A stretch of DNA of 64,000 nt from Pseudotabrizicola sp. (GTDB taxonomy: Bacteria > Pseudomonadota > Alphaproteobacteria > Rhodobacterales > Rhodobacteraceae): the NCBI RefSeq assembly GCF_030656345.1, contig NZ_JAUSNR010000002.1, forward strand, positions 186,001 through 250,000, given 5' to 3'. Shown here piece after piece: positions 1 to 8,968 of the stretch. A model generated the notes under the pieces. That model saw only the letters and a program-made list of their open reading frames with translations. It made no database searches and had not been told where the DNA came from. The translations under genes and the position numbers were made by a program. Within the stretch, counting starts at the first letter, position 1. Each line of letters starts with the position of its first letter.

Positions 1-1
1 G

Positions 2-52
2 AAGGCTTTGACGATGTTCTGGGCGGTGATGGCCACCTTCTGGGTCAAGTGA
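2..52 (+). CDS. C-terminal fragment of an unidentified (probably membrane) protein, truncated by the window start
   Basis: Frame 2 reads ...KALTMFWAVMATFWVK* and stops at 50-52. Too short to assign a family. Confidence 0.4.
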   Translation, partial: KALTMFWAVMATFWVK

Positions 53-287
53 CTCGCTCCCTTGTATTTTGATCATATTGGGCGAGGCATTCGCCGCGGG
101 GCAAGCAAAACCTTTCGCGCGCCGGGTGCAATGTGAAAGACTGGTCACAGATCGGGCAGGTTGCCTGCGGCCTCTTCCGGCTTTGTGCGGATGGTCCGGA
201 TGCTTCGGACAGAATCCGCCCCTTCCCACGTTGGTGGGACAGAGTGACCCGTTGCGTTGCGTCGCAATTTGCGGCATCCCGAAACGT

Positions 288-668
288 ATGGTTCGGTCCC
301 TGATCATAAGGCTGCGTGGTGTTGCGCTGTTCGCGTTTCTGGCGATCAGCCTTGCCATTGCCAGCCTGGGCCATCACGCGCCCACGCATCAGGATGCGCG
401 CGCCGAGGCGTTTTTGCTGTCCGGCTTTGCCATCGCCGACCTGTGCGCCCCGTCCGGTTCGGGGAAAGTGGCATCGGCTGTTCGTTGCCTTGCCTGTACT
501 CCGCCCGGCCCGGTGCTGATTCCTGCCGTCGCCTGCGTCCTGCGCCCGGCAGATGTCCGGGTGGTTGCCGCCATTTTTGCGCCGCGTGCGCGCAAGACCG
601 TGGCCGCCGTCCATGACCCCGCCCGCGCACCGCGTGCGCCGCCCTTTGATGTGATCCTGTCTGTCTGA
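288..668 (+). CDS. DUF2946-like small protein
   Basis: Internal ATG at 288 in ORF 69..668: MVRSLIIRLRGVALFAFLAISLAIASLGHH... N-terminal hydrophobic segment, then a CLAC motif. Sits just upstream of a copper chaperone gene. Confidence 0.5.
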   Translation: MVRSLIIRLRGVALFAFLAISLAIASLGHHAPTHQDARAEAFLLSGFAIADLCAPSGSGKVASAVRCLACTPPGPVLIPAVACVLRPADVRVVAAIFAPRARKTVAAVHDPARAPRAPPFDVILSV

Positions 669-725
669 GCCCTTTCCAGTCCTGACAGCCGGCAAATGCC
701 GTGCTCACGCCAAAAGGCAAACATC

Positions 726-1223
726 ATGAAGTTTTCTGTCTCTCTGACCTGCATCAAAACCCCGGTTCTGGCCCTGTGCGCGGCCTTTCTGCTGGCCAGC
801 CATGCCCAGGCCCATGGCGTCACCGCCGGTGATCTGGAGGTGATCCATCCCCACATCCTTGCGCCGGCGGCTTCGGCCAAATCGGCAGCGGGCTATGTGG
901 GCATCGCCAATGAGGGCACGACCGCCGACCGGCTGATCGGCATCGAAGTGCCTTCGGTCCACCACTCCGAACTGCACACCACCGAACACAGCGCCGATGG
1001 CGTTGCGCGGATGATGCATGTCGATGCCATCGACATTCCGGCGGGCGAGACTGTTCTGCTGGAACGCGGCGGCATGCACATCATGCTGATGGGCCTGACC
1101 GAACCGCTGACCGAAGGCCAGATGGTGCCCGCCACGCTGATCTTTGAACGCGCGGGCCGGGTCGAGGTGGAGTTCAGCGTCGATCCGTCGGACGGTGACG
1201 ATCATTCCCACATGGGACACTGA
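726..1223 (+). CDS. Copper chaperone PCu(A)C family protein
   Basis: Signal peptide MKFSVSLTCIKTPVLALCAAFLLASHAQAHG. Contains VHHSELHTTEHSADGVARMMHVDAIDIPAGETVLLERGGMHIMLMGL, a PCuAC-type His/Met copper-binding pattern, and a His-rich C-terminus. Confidence 0.88.
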   Translation: MKFSVSLTCIKTPVLALCAAFLLASHAQAHGVTAGDLEVIHPHILAPAASAKSAAGYVGIANEGTTADRLIGIEVPSVHHSELHTTEHSADGVARMMHVDAIDIPAGETVLLERGGMHIMLMGLTEPLTEGQMVPATLIFERAGRVEVEFSVDPSDGDDHSHMGH

Positions 1224-1232
1224 TCCCGAAAG

Positions 1233-1256
1233 CCCGTGGCGTTTGCGCGCCACGGG
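1233..1256. terminator. Bidirectional hairpin terminator between convergent PCuAC and rpiR genes
   Basis: CCCGTGGCG-TTTGCG-CGCCACGGG, a perfect 9-bp stem between two convergent stop codons. Confidence 0.65.
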
Positions 1257-1260
1257 TTCG

Positions 1261-2130
1261 TCAGCGATAACGCCGGAAGAACCGCGACCGATCATACAGG
1301 GTTTCCAGCCGCTTCATCCGGCCTTCGGTTTCCGCCCATGTCCGGCTTTGCACACTTGCCAGCAGTGTTTCGACCAGCACGAGGATCGACACGGTGGAGT
1401 CCCAGGCCGAGGGGGCCTCGATATGCGCGGTCAGCGTGTGGCGGGCGTGGGCGGCGGCGGGGCTGACCCAGCGGTCGGTGATCACCACCACCTCGGCCCC
1501 CTGTTCCACCGCCAGTTCCACCAGTTGCAGGACCGAGTTTTCATAGCGGCGGATATCAAAGGCCACCAGCACATCACCCGGTTTCATGTCCAGCAGGGCC
1601 GGGGGCCAGGTGTTTGACATGTCGGACAGCAGCGTCACCTCGGGCCGGACCACCTTCATCAGCGACACCAGATAATCGGCATGGGCATGGGTGATCCGCC
1701 CGCCCATGGCAAAGATCCGGCGCGACGGATCGGCCAGCAGATTGGCCACCGCATCAAAATCATCATGGTCGATCTGGCTGAGGGTGGCCTGAAGGTTTGC
1801 CACCACCGCATCGGCAAAACGATTGAGGATATGGGTATCGGGTGCCCCCCCGGCCCAGCGGTCATGCTTGACCAGCGGCGATTCGAGCATCGCCCCCACC
1901 TCGCCGCGCAGGGCCGACTGGTAATCGGGGTAGCCGCGATAGCCCAGCTTCTGGCACAGGCGCACCACGGTGGGGGTGGAAACCTCTGCCGCCTTGGCCA
2001 AAGCGGTGATCGAGCCAAGCGCCGCCACCGGATAATGCCGCAGGATATGCGTTGCCACCTGCCGTTCGGCCCGTGTCAGTTCGGGCAGCGCGGCGCGCAT
2101 CCTGTCTTCGACGCCAAGGGGAAGGTCCAT
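1261..2130 (-). CDS. MurR/RpiR family transcriptional regulator (HTH plus SIS domain)
   Basis: N-terminal HTH ...LTRAERQVATHILRHYPVAALGSITALAKAAEVSTPTVVRLCQKLGYRGYPDYQ, followed by an SIS-like domain. Start taken at the internal ATG (MDLPLG). Confidence 0.88.
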   Translation of the reverse strand: MDLPLGVEDRMRAALPELTRAERQVATHILRHYPVAALGSITALAKAAEVSTPTVVRLCQKLGYRGYPDYQSALRGEVGAMLESPLVKHDRWAGGAPDTHILNRFADAVVANLQATLSQIDHDDFDAVANLLADPSRRIFAMGGRITHAHADYLVSLMKVVRPEVTLLSDMSNTWPPALLDMKPGDVLVAFDIRRYENSVLQLVELAVEQGAEVVVITDRWVSPAAAHARHTLTAHIEAPSAWDSTVSILVLVETLLASVQSRTWAETEGRMKRLETLYDRSRFFRRYR

Positions 2131-2246
2131 TTCGATGCCTTTCCAGCGAGTTTGCACCGGATGCCCGGGTGCGACGGTGTTGATTGCAAACAACTCTGCC
2201 CGGTTTCCGAAATGATTGTAACAGAAATTGTGCAGAAGAAAAAATC

Positions 2247-2263
2247 TTGACAGAACCGTGTCA
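2247..2263 (+). promoter_or_regulatory. Candidate -35 element (TTGACA) overlapping a TGACA-N6-TGTCA inverted repeat
   Basis: TTGACAGAACCGTGTCA lies in the divergent intergenic region between rpiR and the fgase-TRAP operon. Confidence 0.3.
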
Positions 2264-2306
2264 GATCAGGAACCCTGAGCGCAGCACAAGGGGCACCGAG
2301 TCACTG

Positions 2307-3074
2307 ATGAGCCTGCAATCCATCCAGACAGATTTCGCGGCGAGTGTCGAAAACCCCGATGCTGCAGGGGCTATTCTGCTGGTCTGCGAACATGCAAGCA
2401 ACGCTTTTCCCGCGCCATGGGGATGCCTTGGTTTGACCGATGCGCAATGCCGCGCCCATGTCGCATGGGACCCGGGTGCGCTGGATCTGTCGCGGGCTTT
2501 GGCATCCCGGCTGGATGCAGCACTTGTGCACGCCCCCGTCAGCCGGTTGATCTATGATCTGAACCGTGGGCCGGACCGCGCCGATGCGATGGCCGCCCGG
2601 TCCGAGGTGCATGACATTCCCGGCAATCAGTCTCTGACCGCGCAGGACCGCCTGCACCGGGCGCAGGCACTGTATCTGCCGTTCCACACCGCCCTGCATG
2701 CCGAGATTGTGCGGCGGCTGGCGCTGGGGCGGGCAACGGTACTGGTCACCATTCATTCCTTTACCCCGGTTTACCACGGCCAGCCCCGCGCGGTGGAATT
2801 CGGCGTGATCCATGATGCCGATCCGCGTCTGGCACAGGAGATTGTGACGACAGCGCAAGCGATGACCGGCCTGAGTTGCGCGCTGAACGAACCCTATTCC
2901 GCCGCCGATGGCGTCACCCATACCCTGCGTCTGCAGGCCACGCCTTACGGGCTGGCCAATGCGATGCTGGAAATCCGCAATGACCTGATTGCCACGCCGC
3001 AGCAGGCCGAGGCGATGGCCGCCCAGCTGGCCCCGGTACTGCAACGCGCCCTTATCGCAATGGCGGAGGGTTAG
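2307..3074 (+). CDS. N-formylglutamate amidohydrolase family protein
   Basis: ILLVCEHASNAFPAPWGCLGLTDAQCRAHVAWDPGALDLSRALASRLDAALVHAPVSRLIYDLNR and VTIHSFTPVYHGQPRAVEFGVI are FGase family motifs. Confidence 0.88.
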   Translation: MSLQSIQTDFAASVENPDAAGAILLVCEHASNAFPAPWGCLGLTDAQCRAHVAWDPGALDLSRALASRLDAALVHAPVSRLIYDLNRGPDRADAMAARSEVHDIPGNQSLTAQDRLHRAQALYLPFHTALHAEIVRRLALGRATVLVTIHSFTPVYHGQPRAVEFGVIHDADPRLAQEIVTTAQAMTGLSCALNEPYSAADGVTHTLRLQATPYGLANAMLEIRNDLIATPQQAEAMAAQLAPVLQRALIAMAEG

Positions 3075-3077
3075 GCG

Positions 3078-3584
3078 ATGCCACGGATTGCCATAGGTCT
3101 CGTGCGATTGATCGACCGGCTGAATTACGGCGTGGGCCGGATGGCGATGTATCTGCTGTTCGTGCTGATGGGCATCCTGATGTGGTCCACCATCAGCAAG
3201 GCCGCCTTTACCCCGTCGCTGTGGACGCTGGAGATGGCGCAGTTTGTGATGGTGGCCTATTTCGTGCTGGGTGGGCCTTACGCCATGCAGATGGGCAGCC
3301 ATGTGCGGATGGATCTGTTTTACGCCCAGCAAAGCCCGGTGCGCCGTGCGTGGTGGGATGCAATCACCGTGCTGGCGCTGATCTTCTATCTTGGGGTCAT
3401 GCTGTGGGGGGCTGTCGATTCCACCCTGTATTCACTGCAATATAATGAGCGCAGCCCGACCGCATGGCGGCCCTATCTGTGGCCGATCAAGGTGATCCTG
3501 TGCATCGGCTTTGCCCTGATGCTGTTGCAGGCGCTTGCCGCCCTTATCCGTGACATCGCGACCATCCGTGGGGAAACCATCTGA
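3078..3584 (+). CDS. TRAP transporter small permease (DctQ family)
   Basis: 168 aa, about four hydrophobic segments, FTPSLWTLEMAQFVMVAYFVLGGPYAMQMGSHVRMDL. Immediately upstream of a DctM gene. Confidence 0.9.
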   Translation: MPRIAIGLVRLIDRLNYGVGRMAMYLLFVLMGILMWSTISKAAFTPSLWTLEMAQFVMVAYFVLGGPYAMQMGSHVRMDLFYAQQSPVRRAWWDAITVLALIFYLGVMLWGAVDSTLYSLQYNERSPTAWRPYLWPIKVILCIGFALMLLQALAALIRDIATIRGETI

Positions 3585-4927
3585 TGCCCTATGAGATGAT
3601 CGCGGCCCTGATGTTCTCCACCATGCTCTTGATGATGATGACCGGGCAACGGGTGTTCGGCATCATCGGCTTTGTCGCCGTGGTGGCGGCCATCGCGCTG
3701 TGGGGGCAGGGGGGCGAGCAGATGGGCTTTTCCGCCACCATGAAGCTGATGCGCTGGTATCCGCTGCTGAGCCTGCCGATGTTCGTGTTCATGGGTTATG
3801 TGATGTCGGAATCGCGGCTGGCCGATGATCTGTACCGCATGTTTTACCTGTGGTTCGGTCGGGTGCGGGGCGGGCTGGCGGTGGGAACCATTCTGCTGAT
3901 GGTGCTGATTTCCGCGATGAACGGGCTGTCGGTCGCGGGCATGGCGATTGGATCGACTATTGCGCTGCCCGAATTGCTCAAGCGCGGCTATGACAAGCGC
4001 ATGGTCACCGGCGTCATTCAGGCCGGGTCGAGCCTTGGCATCCTGATCCCGCCGTCGGTGGTGCTGGTGCTGTACGCCATGATCGCCCGCGCGCCGGTGT
4101 CTGAACTCTGGCTTGCCGGGCTGATGCCGGGCCTGCTGATGGCGTCGATGTTCATCCTGTACATAACCCTGCGCTGCCGTTTTCAGCCGCACCTTGGCCC
4201 GGCGCTGAGTGCCGAGGAACGTGCGCAGATCACCTTTGCCGAAAAGCTGCGCAGCCTGCGGGCCGGGCTTTTGCCCTTCATCATCTTTGGCGCGATGATG
4301 CTGCCTTTCATCTACGGCTGGACCAGTCTTGTTGAAAGCAGCGTGATCGGGGTGGCCGCCACTGTGATCGGTGCCGTGATCAAGGGCACTTTCACCCGGA
4401 ATGTCTTCGAAGTCGCCACCCGCAGCACGCTTGGCATCACCTGCATGTTCATGTGGGTGATCCTTGCTGCGCTGTCCTTTGGCGCGGTGTTTGACGGCCT
4501 TGGCGCGGTCAAGGCGGTTGAGGCGTTGTTCGTCGACCGGCTGCACATGGGGCCATGGACCATCCTGATCCTGATGCAGCTGTCGTTCCTGCTAATGGGG
4601 ATGTTTCTGGATGATACGGCGATGCTGGTCATCGTGGCCCCGCTCTATGTGCCGCTGGTCGCCACGCTGGACCTTGGCCTGCCGCGTCAGGATGTGCTGA
4701 TCTGGTATGGTGTGCTTTATACCATCACCTGCCAGATTGCTTACCTGACGCCGCCGTTTGGTTATAACCTGTTCCTGATGCGGGCCTTTGCGCCAAAGGA
4801 AATCACCATGGGCGACATCTATCGCTCGGTCACACCCTTTGTCGGGGTAATGGTTGTGACCCTTGGCCTGATCATGGCCTTTCCGCAGATCGCGCTTTGG
4901 CTGCCGCATCTGATCTATCGAAACTGA
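3584..4927 (+). CDS. TRAP transporter large permease (DctM family)
   Basis: 447 aa polytopic protein. Motifs GMAIGSTIALPELLKRGYDKRMVTGVIQAGSSLGILIPPSVVLVLYAMIA and LTPPFGYNLFLMRAFAP. Confidence 0.93.
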   Translation: MPYEMIAALMFSTMLLMMMTGQRVFGIIGFVAVVAAIALWGQGGEQMGFSATMKLMRWYPLLSLPMFVFMGYVMSESRLADDLYRMFYLWFGRVRGGLAVGTILLMVLISAMNGLSVAGMAIGSTIALPELLKRGYDKRMVTGVIQAGSSLGILIPPSVVLVLYAMIARAPVSELWLAGLMPGLLMASMFILYITLRCRFQPHLGPALSAEERAQITFAEKLRSLRAGLLPFIIFGAMMLPFIYGWTSLVESSVIGVAATVIGAVIKGTFTRNVFEVATRSTLGITCMFMWVILAALSFGAVFDGLGAVKAVEALFVDRLHMGPWTILILMQLSFLLMGMFLDDTAMLVIVAPLYVPLVATLDLGLPRQDVLIWYGVLYTITCQIAYLTPPFGYNLFLMRAFAPKEITMGDIYRSVTPFVGVMVVTLGLIMAFPQIALWLPHLIYRN

Positions 4928-4976
4928 GGTACGGAGAAACCGCGCCCGTCCATCCCACCAACAAGAGGTAACACCG

Positions 4977-6029
4977 ATGACAACATCCAGACGTTCCTTC
5001 CTGACCAAAACCGCCACCCTTGCCGTCGGGGCCGGGGCGGCCACGCTTGCCACGCCCGCCGTCACCCGCGCGCAGGACGTGATCAAATGGCGCATGCAGA
5101 CCTATGCCGGGGCGGCCTTGGGTGAAGAGGTGGTGAAACCCGCCATCGACGCCTTCAACCGCATGGCGGCTGGCCAGATGGAGATTGAACTGTTCTACGC
5201 CGACCAGCTTGTCCCCACCGGAGAGCTGTTTCAGGCCATGCAGCGCGGCACCATCGACTGCGTGCAGTCGGACGACGATTCCATGGCCTCGCCCACCGAA
5301 GTCACCGTGTTCGGCGGCTACTTCCCGATGGCGCTGCGCTACAGCCTCGACGTGCCCGCGCTGTTCAACAAATACGGGCTCAAGGCGATCTGGGAAGAGG
5401 AATATGCCAAGGTCGGCGTCAAGCACATCTCGGCCGGGGCATGGGACCCGTGCCACTTCGCCACCAAAGATCCGATCAACAGCCTTGCCGATCTGCAAGG
5501 CAAACGCATCTTCACCTTCCCGACCGCGGGCCGCTTCCTGACCCAGTTCGGCGTGGTGCCGGTGACGCTGCCATGGGAAGACATTGAAGTCGCAGTGCAG
5601 ACCGGCGAGCTGGATGGCATCGCATGGTCCGGCATCACCGAGGTGTATACCGTGGGCTGGTCGAACGTGACCAACTACTTCCTGACCAACAATATCTCGG
5701 GCGCGTGGATCGGCCACTTCTTTGCCAATATGGACAAGTGGAACGCCCTGCCGCCGCATCTGCAGGAAATGCTGGCCACCTGCTTCGAGCAGTCGCACTA
5801 CTATCGCCAGCACTGGTACTGGGCCGGTGAGGCCGACCTGCGCCTGAACGGCGGCAAGCTGCAACTGACCACGATTCCCGATGAGGAATGGGCCACGGTT
5901 GAGGCCGCCGCCGTGACGTTCTGGGATGAAATCGCCGCTGAATCCGAGGTGAAGGCCAAGGTTGTGGCGATCTTCAAGGAGTACAACGACGTACAGAACA
6001 AGGCTGGCCGCCCCTATCGTTACGGTTGA
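4977..6029 (+). CDS. TRAP transporter substrate-binding protein (DctP family), probable Tat-exported
   Basis: Twin-arginine leader MTTSRRSFLTKTATLAVGAGAATLATPAVTRA. DctP-type fold signature, e.g. LADLQGKRIFTFPTAGRFLTQFGVVPVTLPWEDIEVAVQTGELDGIAWSG. Confidence 0.92.
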   Translation: MTTSRRSFLTKTATLAVGAGAATLATPAVTRAQDVIKWRMQTYAGAALGEEVVKPAIDAFNRMAAGQMEIELFYADQLVPTGELFQAMQRGTIDCVQSDDDSMASPTEVTVFGGYFPMALRYSLDVPALFNKYGLKAIWEEEYAKVGVKHISAGAWDPCHFATKDPINSLADLQGKRIFTFPTAGRFLTQFGVVPVTLPWEDIEVAVQTGELDGIAWSGITEVYTVGWSNVTNYFLTNNISGAWIGHFFANMDKWNALPPHLQEMLATCFEQSHYYRQHWYWAGEADLRLNGGKLQLTTIPDEEWATVEAAAVTFWDEIAAESEVKAKVVAIFKEYNDVQNKAGRPYRYG

Positions 6030-6051
6030 ACCTGCCGCTTGCAAATTTCGG

Positions 6052-6072
6052 GGGGCGCATCCGTTGCGCCCC
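6052..6072 (+). terminator. Intercistronic stem-loop after dctP
   Basis: GGGGCGCA-TCCGT-TGCGCCCC followed by TTT. Perfect 8-bp stem between dctP and the GS-like gene. Confidence 0.55.
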
Positions 6073-6119
6073 TTTCCACACAATAATATGATCAAAAAAC
6101 TGACAGACGAGGATAAGTG

Positions 6120-7487
6120 ATGCCGGGCAATCTGACGCTGGACGCTTTGCGCGAATTGGTGGACGCGGGCACTGTTGATACGGTTCTGGTGGCCGCTGTC
6201 GACATGCAGGGCCGCCTGATGGGTAAACGCTTTCACGCCGCGTTTTTCCTCGATGGCGGATACAAGGAAACCCATTGCTGCAACTACCTGCTGGCCGTCG
6301 ATATGGAGATGACCACGGTGCCGGGCTACAAATCCGCCGGGTGGGAGCAGGGCTACGGCGATTACATGATGAAGCCGGACCTGGAGACGATGCGTCTGGT
6401 TCCGTGGCTGCCCGGTACAGCGCTGGTGCTGGCCGATCTGATGGATCATTCGGGCAAAGAAGACATCACCGTCAGCCCCCGGGCCATTCTGAAACGTCAG
6501 GTCGCCCGCGCCCGCGCGCTGGGGTTTGAACCGATGATGGCAACCGAGCTGGAGTTCTACATTTTCGAGAACGCCTATGACGATCTGCGCGATGGCGGCC
6601 TTGCCCGGCTGAAGCCGATTTCCGGCTATAATGAAGATTACCACATTTTCCAGACCACCAAGGAAGAGGGCATGATGCGCGACCTGCGCAACGGCCTTTA
6701 TGCCGCCGGTATCCCGGTGGAAAACACCAAGGGTGAGGCAGATGCCGGCCAGCACGAGGTGAACTACCGCTATTCCGACGCGCTGGATACGGCGGACAAC
6801 CACATCATCGTCAAACAGGCGGTCAAGGATATCGCCTATGCCAAGGGCAAGTCGGTGACCTTCATGGCGAAGTATGATCACCGCAAGGCCGGTTCCTCCA
6901 GCCACGTGCACCAAAGCCTGTGGACCAAAGACGGCAAGCCGGTGTTCTATGACCACGACGACGCCAATGGCATGTCAGCCACCATGAAGCATTTCGTGGC
7001 CGGGCAGCTGGCCCATGCGCAGGAAATCACTGCCTTTCTGGCGCCTTACGTTAACAGCTACAAGCGCTTCACCATCGGTATGTTCGCCCCCACCAAGGCC
7101 GTGTGGAGCGCGGACAACCGCACCGCAGGCTTCCGCGTTTGCGGCGCGCATACCAAAGCCGTGCGCGTCGAATGCCGCATCCCGGGCAGTGACGTGAACC
7201 CCTACCTTGCCTGCGCCGCCTTGCTGGCTGCCGGGCTGGCCGGGATTGAGGGCAAGATGGAGCTGGAGCCTGAAATGAAAGGCGATATGTACACTGCCAA
7301 GGGCCTGCGGGAGATTCCGCACAACCTTCGCGAGGCGGCAGATCTGCTGGAGGCTTCGGCCATGCTGCGCGCGGCCTTTGGTGATGATGTGGTGGACCAC
7401 TACACTCACGCAGCCCGCTGGGAGATCGCCGAGACCGACCGCGTGGTGACAGATTTTGAATTGCAGCGCCTGCTGGAGCGGGCCTGA
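6120..7487 (+). CDS. Glutamine synthetase family protein (GS-like gamma-glutamyl-amide ligase)
   Basis: GS catalytic domain: FEPMMATELEFYIFE, EADAGQHEVNYRY, VTFMAKYDHRKAGSSSHVHQSLW, NRTAGFRVCG..VRVECRIPGSDVNPYLACAALLAAGLAGI. Linked to ALDH and ADH genes. Confidence 0.9.
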   Translation: MPGNLTLDALRELVDAGTVDTVLVAAVDMQGRLMGKRFHAAFFLDGGYKETHCCNYLLAVDMEMTTVPGYKSAGWEQGYGDYMMKPDLETMRLVPWLPGTALVLADLMDHSGKEDITVSPRAILKRQVARARALGFEPMMATELEFYIFENAYDDLRDGGLARLKPISGYNEDYHIFQTTKEEGMMRDLRNGLYAAGIPVENTKGEADAGQHEVNYRYSDALDTADNHIIVKQAVKDIAYAKGKSVTFMAKYDHRKAGSSSHVHQSLWTKDGKPVFYDHDDANGMSATMKHFVAGQLAHAQEITAFLAPYVNSYKRFTIGMFAPTKAVWSADNRTAGFRVCGAHTKAVRVECRIPGSDVNPYLACAALLAAGLAGIEGKMELEPEMKGDMYTAKGLREIPHNLREAADLLEASAMLRAAFGDDVVDHYTHAARWEIAETDRVVTDFELQRLLERA

Positions 7488-7514
7488 AAGCAGGGGTGAG
7501 CCCCGGACAAATGA

Positions 7515-7575
7515 GGTGGGGCGGGGGTCTCCCCGCCTGTGGTGCAAGGGATTGGCGGGGTAAACCCCGCCCTAC
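7515..7575. repeat. REP-like intergenic palindrome pair
   Basis: GGTGGGGCGGGGGTCTCCCCGCC (7515-7537) and GGCGGGGTAAACCCCGCCCTAC (7554-7575). Near-inverse copies of the units at 10141-10217. Confidence 0.65.
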
Positions 7576-7584
7576 GGAGATGAC

Positions 7585-8964
7585 ATGAAGCCCATCCAAC
7601 TGATTTCCCCGGTCGATGGCCGGGTCTATGCCGAGCGGATGCCGCTGACGCCTGACGCCGCGCAAGCCGCGGTCGCCCGCGCCCGCGCCGCGCAAAAGCC
7701 ATGGGCGGCACGGCCACTGGAAGAGCGTATCGCGCTGGTCAGGGCGGGCGTCGCCCGGCTCAACGAGATGAAAGACGTGATCGTCGAGGAACTCGCCTGG
7801 CAGATGGGCCGCCCGACCCGGTTCGGCGGCGAATTCGGCGGCGTGAACGCCCGCACCGATTACATGGCCGAAATCGCTGCCGAAACACTGGCCCCGAAGG
7901 TGGTCGAAGACAGCGACACCTTCCGCCGGTACCTCGCGCGTGAAGCTCTGGGCGTGGTGTTCATCATCGCGCCTTGGAACTACCCGTACCTGACCACCAT
8001 CAACACGCTGGTTCCCGCGCTGATCGCCGGGAACACCGTGGTGCTGAAACATGCCAGCCAGACCCTGCTGGTCGGCGAACGGCTGGCCGAGGCGTTCCAT
8101 GCTGCAGGCATCCCCGAAGATGTGTTCCAGAACATCGTGCTGGACCACGCCACGACGGAAGCCCTGATCAAGGGCCGCGCGTTTGATTTCATCAACTTCA
8201 CCGGCTCGGTCGCGGGCGGGCAGGCGATGGAACGGGCGGCGGCGGGCACGTTCACGCCCTTGGGGCTGGAATTGGGCGGCAAGGACCCCGGTTATGTGCG
8301 GGCCGATGCCAACCTCGATGCCGCTGTCGATACGCTGATGGACGGCGCGCTGTTCAACGCAGGCCAGTGCTGCTGCGGGATCGAGCGGATTTATGTGCAC
8401 GAGTCGCTCTATGATGCCTTCGTCGAAAAGGCCATCGCATGGACAAACACGCTGAAACTTGGCAATCCGTTTGAGGCGGACAGCACCATGGGGCCAATGG
8501 CCCACGCGCGCTTTGCCAAAGTCGTGCGCGATCAGGTGGCTGAGGCCATCGCCGCCGGGGCGAAACCACTGATCGACCCGGCGCATTTCCCCGCCGATGA
8601 TGGCGGTGCCTATCTGGCGCCGCAGGTGCTGGTGAACGTCGACCATTCGATGCGGGTGATGACGGAGGAATCCTTTGGCCCCGTCGTCGGCATCATGAAG
8701 GTCAAGGACGATGCCGAAGCCATCGCCCTGATGAACGACAGCCAATACGGCCTGACCGCCAGCATCTGGACCGAAGACTATGACACCGCCGCCGCCATTG
8801 GCGCGCAGATCGAAACCGGCACCATTTTCATGAACCGCGCCGATTACCTTGACCCGGCGCTGTGCTGGACCGGCTGCAAGAACACCGGGCGCGGCAGCTC
8901 GCTGTCCTATCTGGGTTTCCATTCGGTGACCCGCCCGAAATCCTATCACCTCAAGAAAGCTTGA
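7585..8964 (+). CDS. NAD(P)-dependent aldehyde dehydrogenase
   Basis: APWNYPY, FTGSVAGGQAMERAA, LELGGKDPGYV, FNAGQCCCGIERIYV, EESFGPVVGIMKV are ALDH superfamily motifs. Confidence 0.94.
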   Translation: MKPIQLISPVDGRVYAERMPLTPDAAQAAVARARAAQKPWAARPLEERIALVRAGVARLNEMKDVIVEELAWQMGRPTRFGGEFGGVNARTDYMAEIAAETLAPKVVEDSDTFRRYLAREALGVVFIIAPWNYPYLTTINTLVPALIAGNTVVLKHASQTLLVGERLAEAFHAAGIPEDVFQNIVLDHATTEALIKGRAFDFINFTGSVAGGQAMERAAAGTFTPLGLELGGKDPGYVRADANLDAAVDTLMDGALFNAGQCCCGIERIYVHESLYDAFVEKAIAWTNTLKLGNPFEADSTMGPMAHARFAKVVRDQVAEAIAAGAKPLIDPAHFPADDGGAYLAPQVLVNVDHSMRVMTEESFGPVVGIMKVKDDAEAIALMNDSQYGLTASIWTEDYDTAAAIGAQIETGTIFMNRADYLDPALCWTGCKNTGRGSSLSYLGFHSVTRPKSYHLKKA

Positions 8965-8968
8965 CCCC

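Noticed and set aside
45-695. 216-aa minus-strand ORF containing CPICDQSF
   Set aside because: The CxxC-like segment looks superficially like a zinc ribbon, but the rest of the ORF is antisense to the DUF2946-like gene and has no coherent fold signature.
4872-6956. 694-aa minus-strand ORF antisense to dctP and the GS-like gene
   Set aside because: Composition (His/Gly/Arg/Gln-rich, no recognisable domain) is typical of an antisense open frame in GC-rich DNA; the plus-strand genes have clear family motifs.
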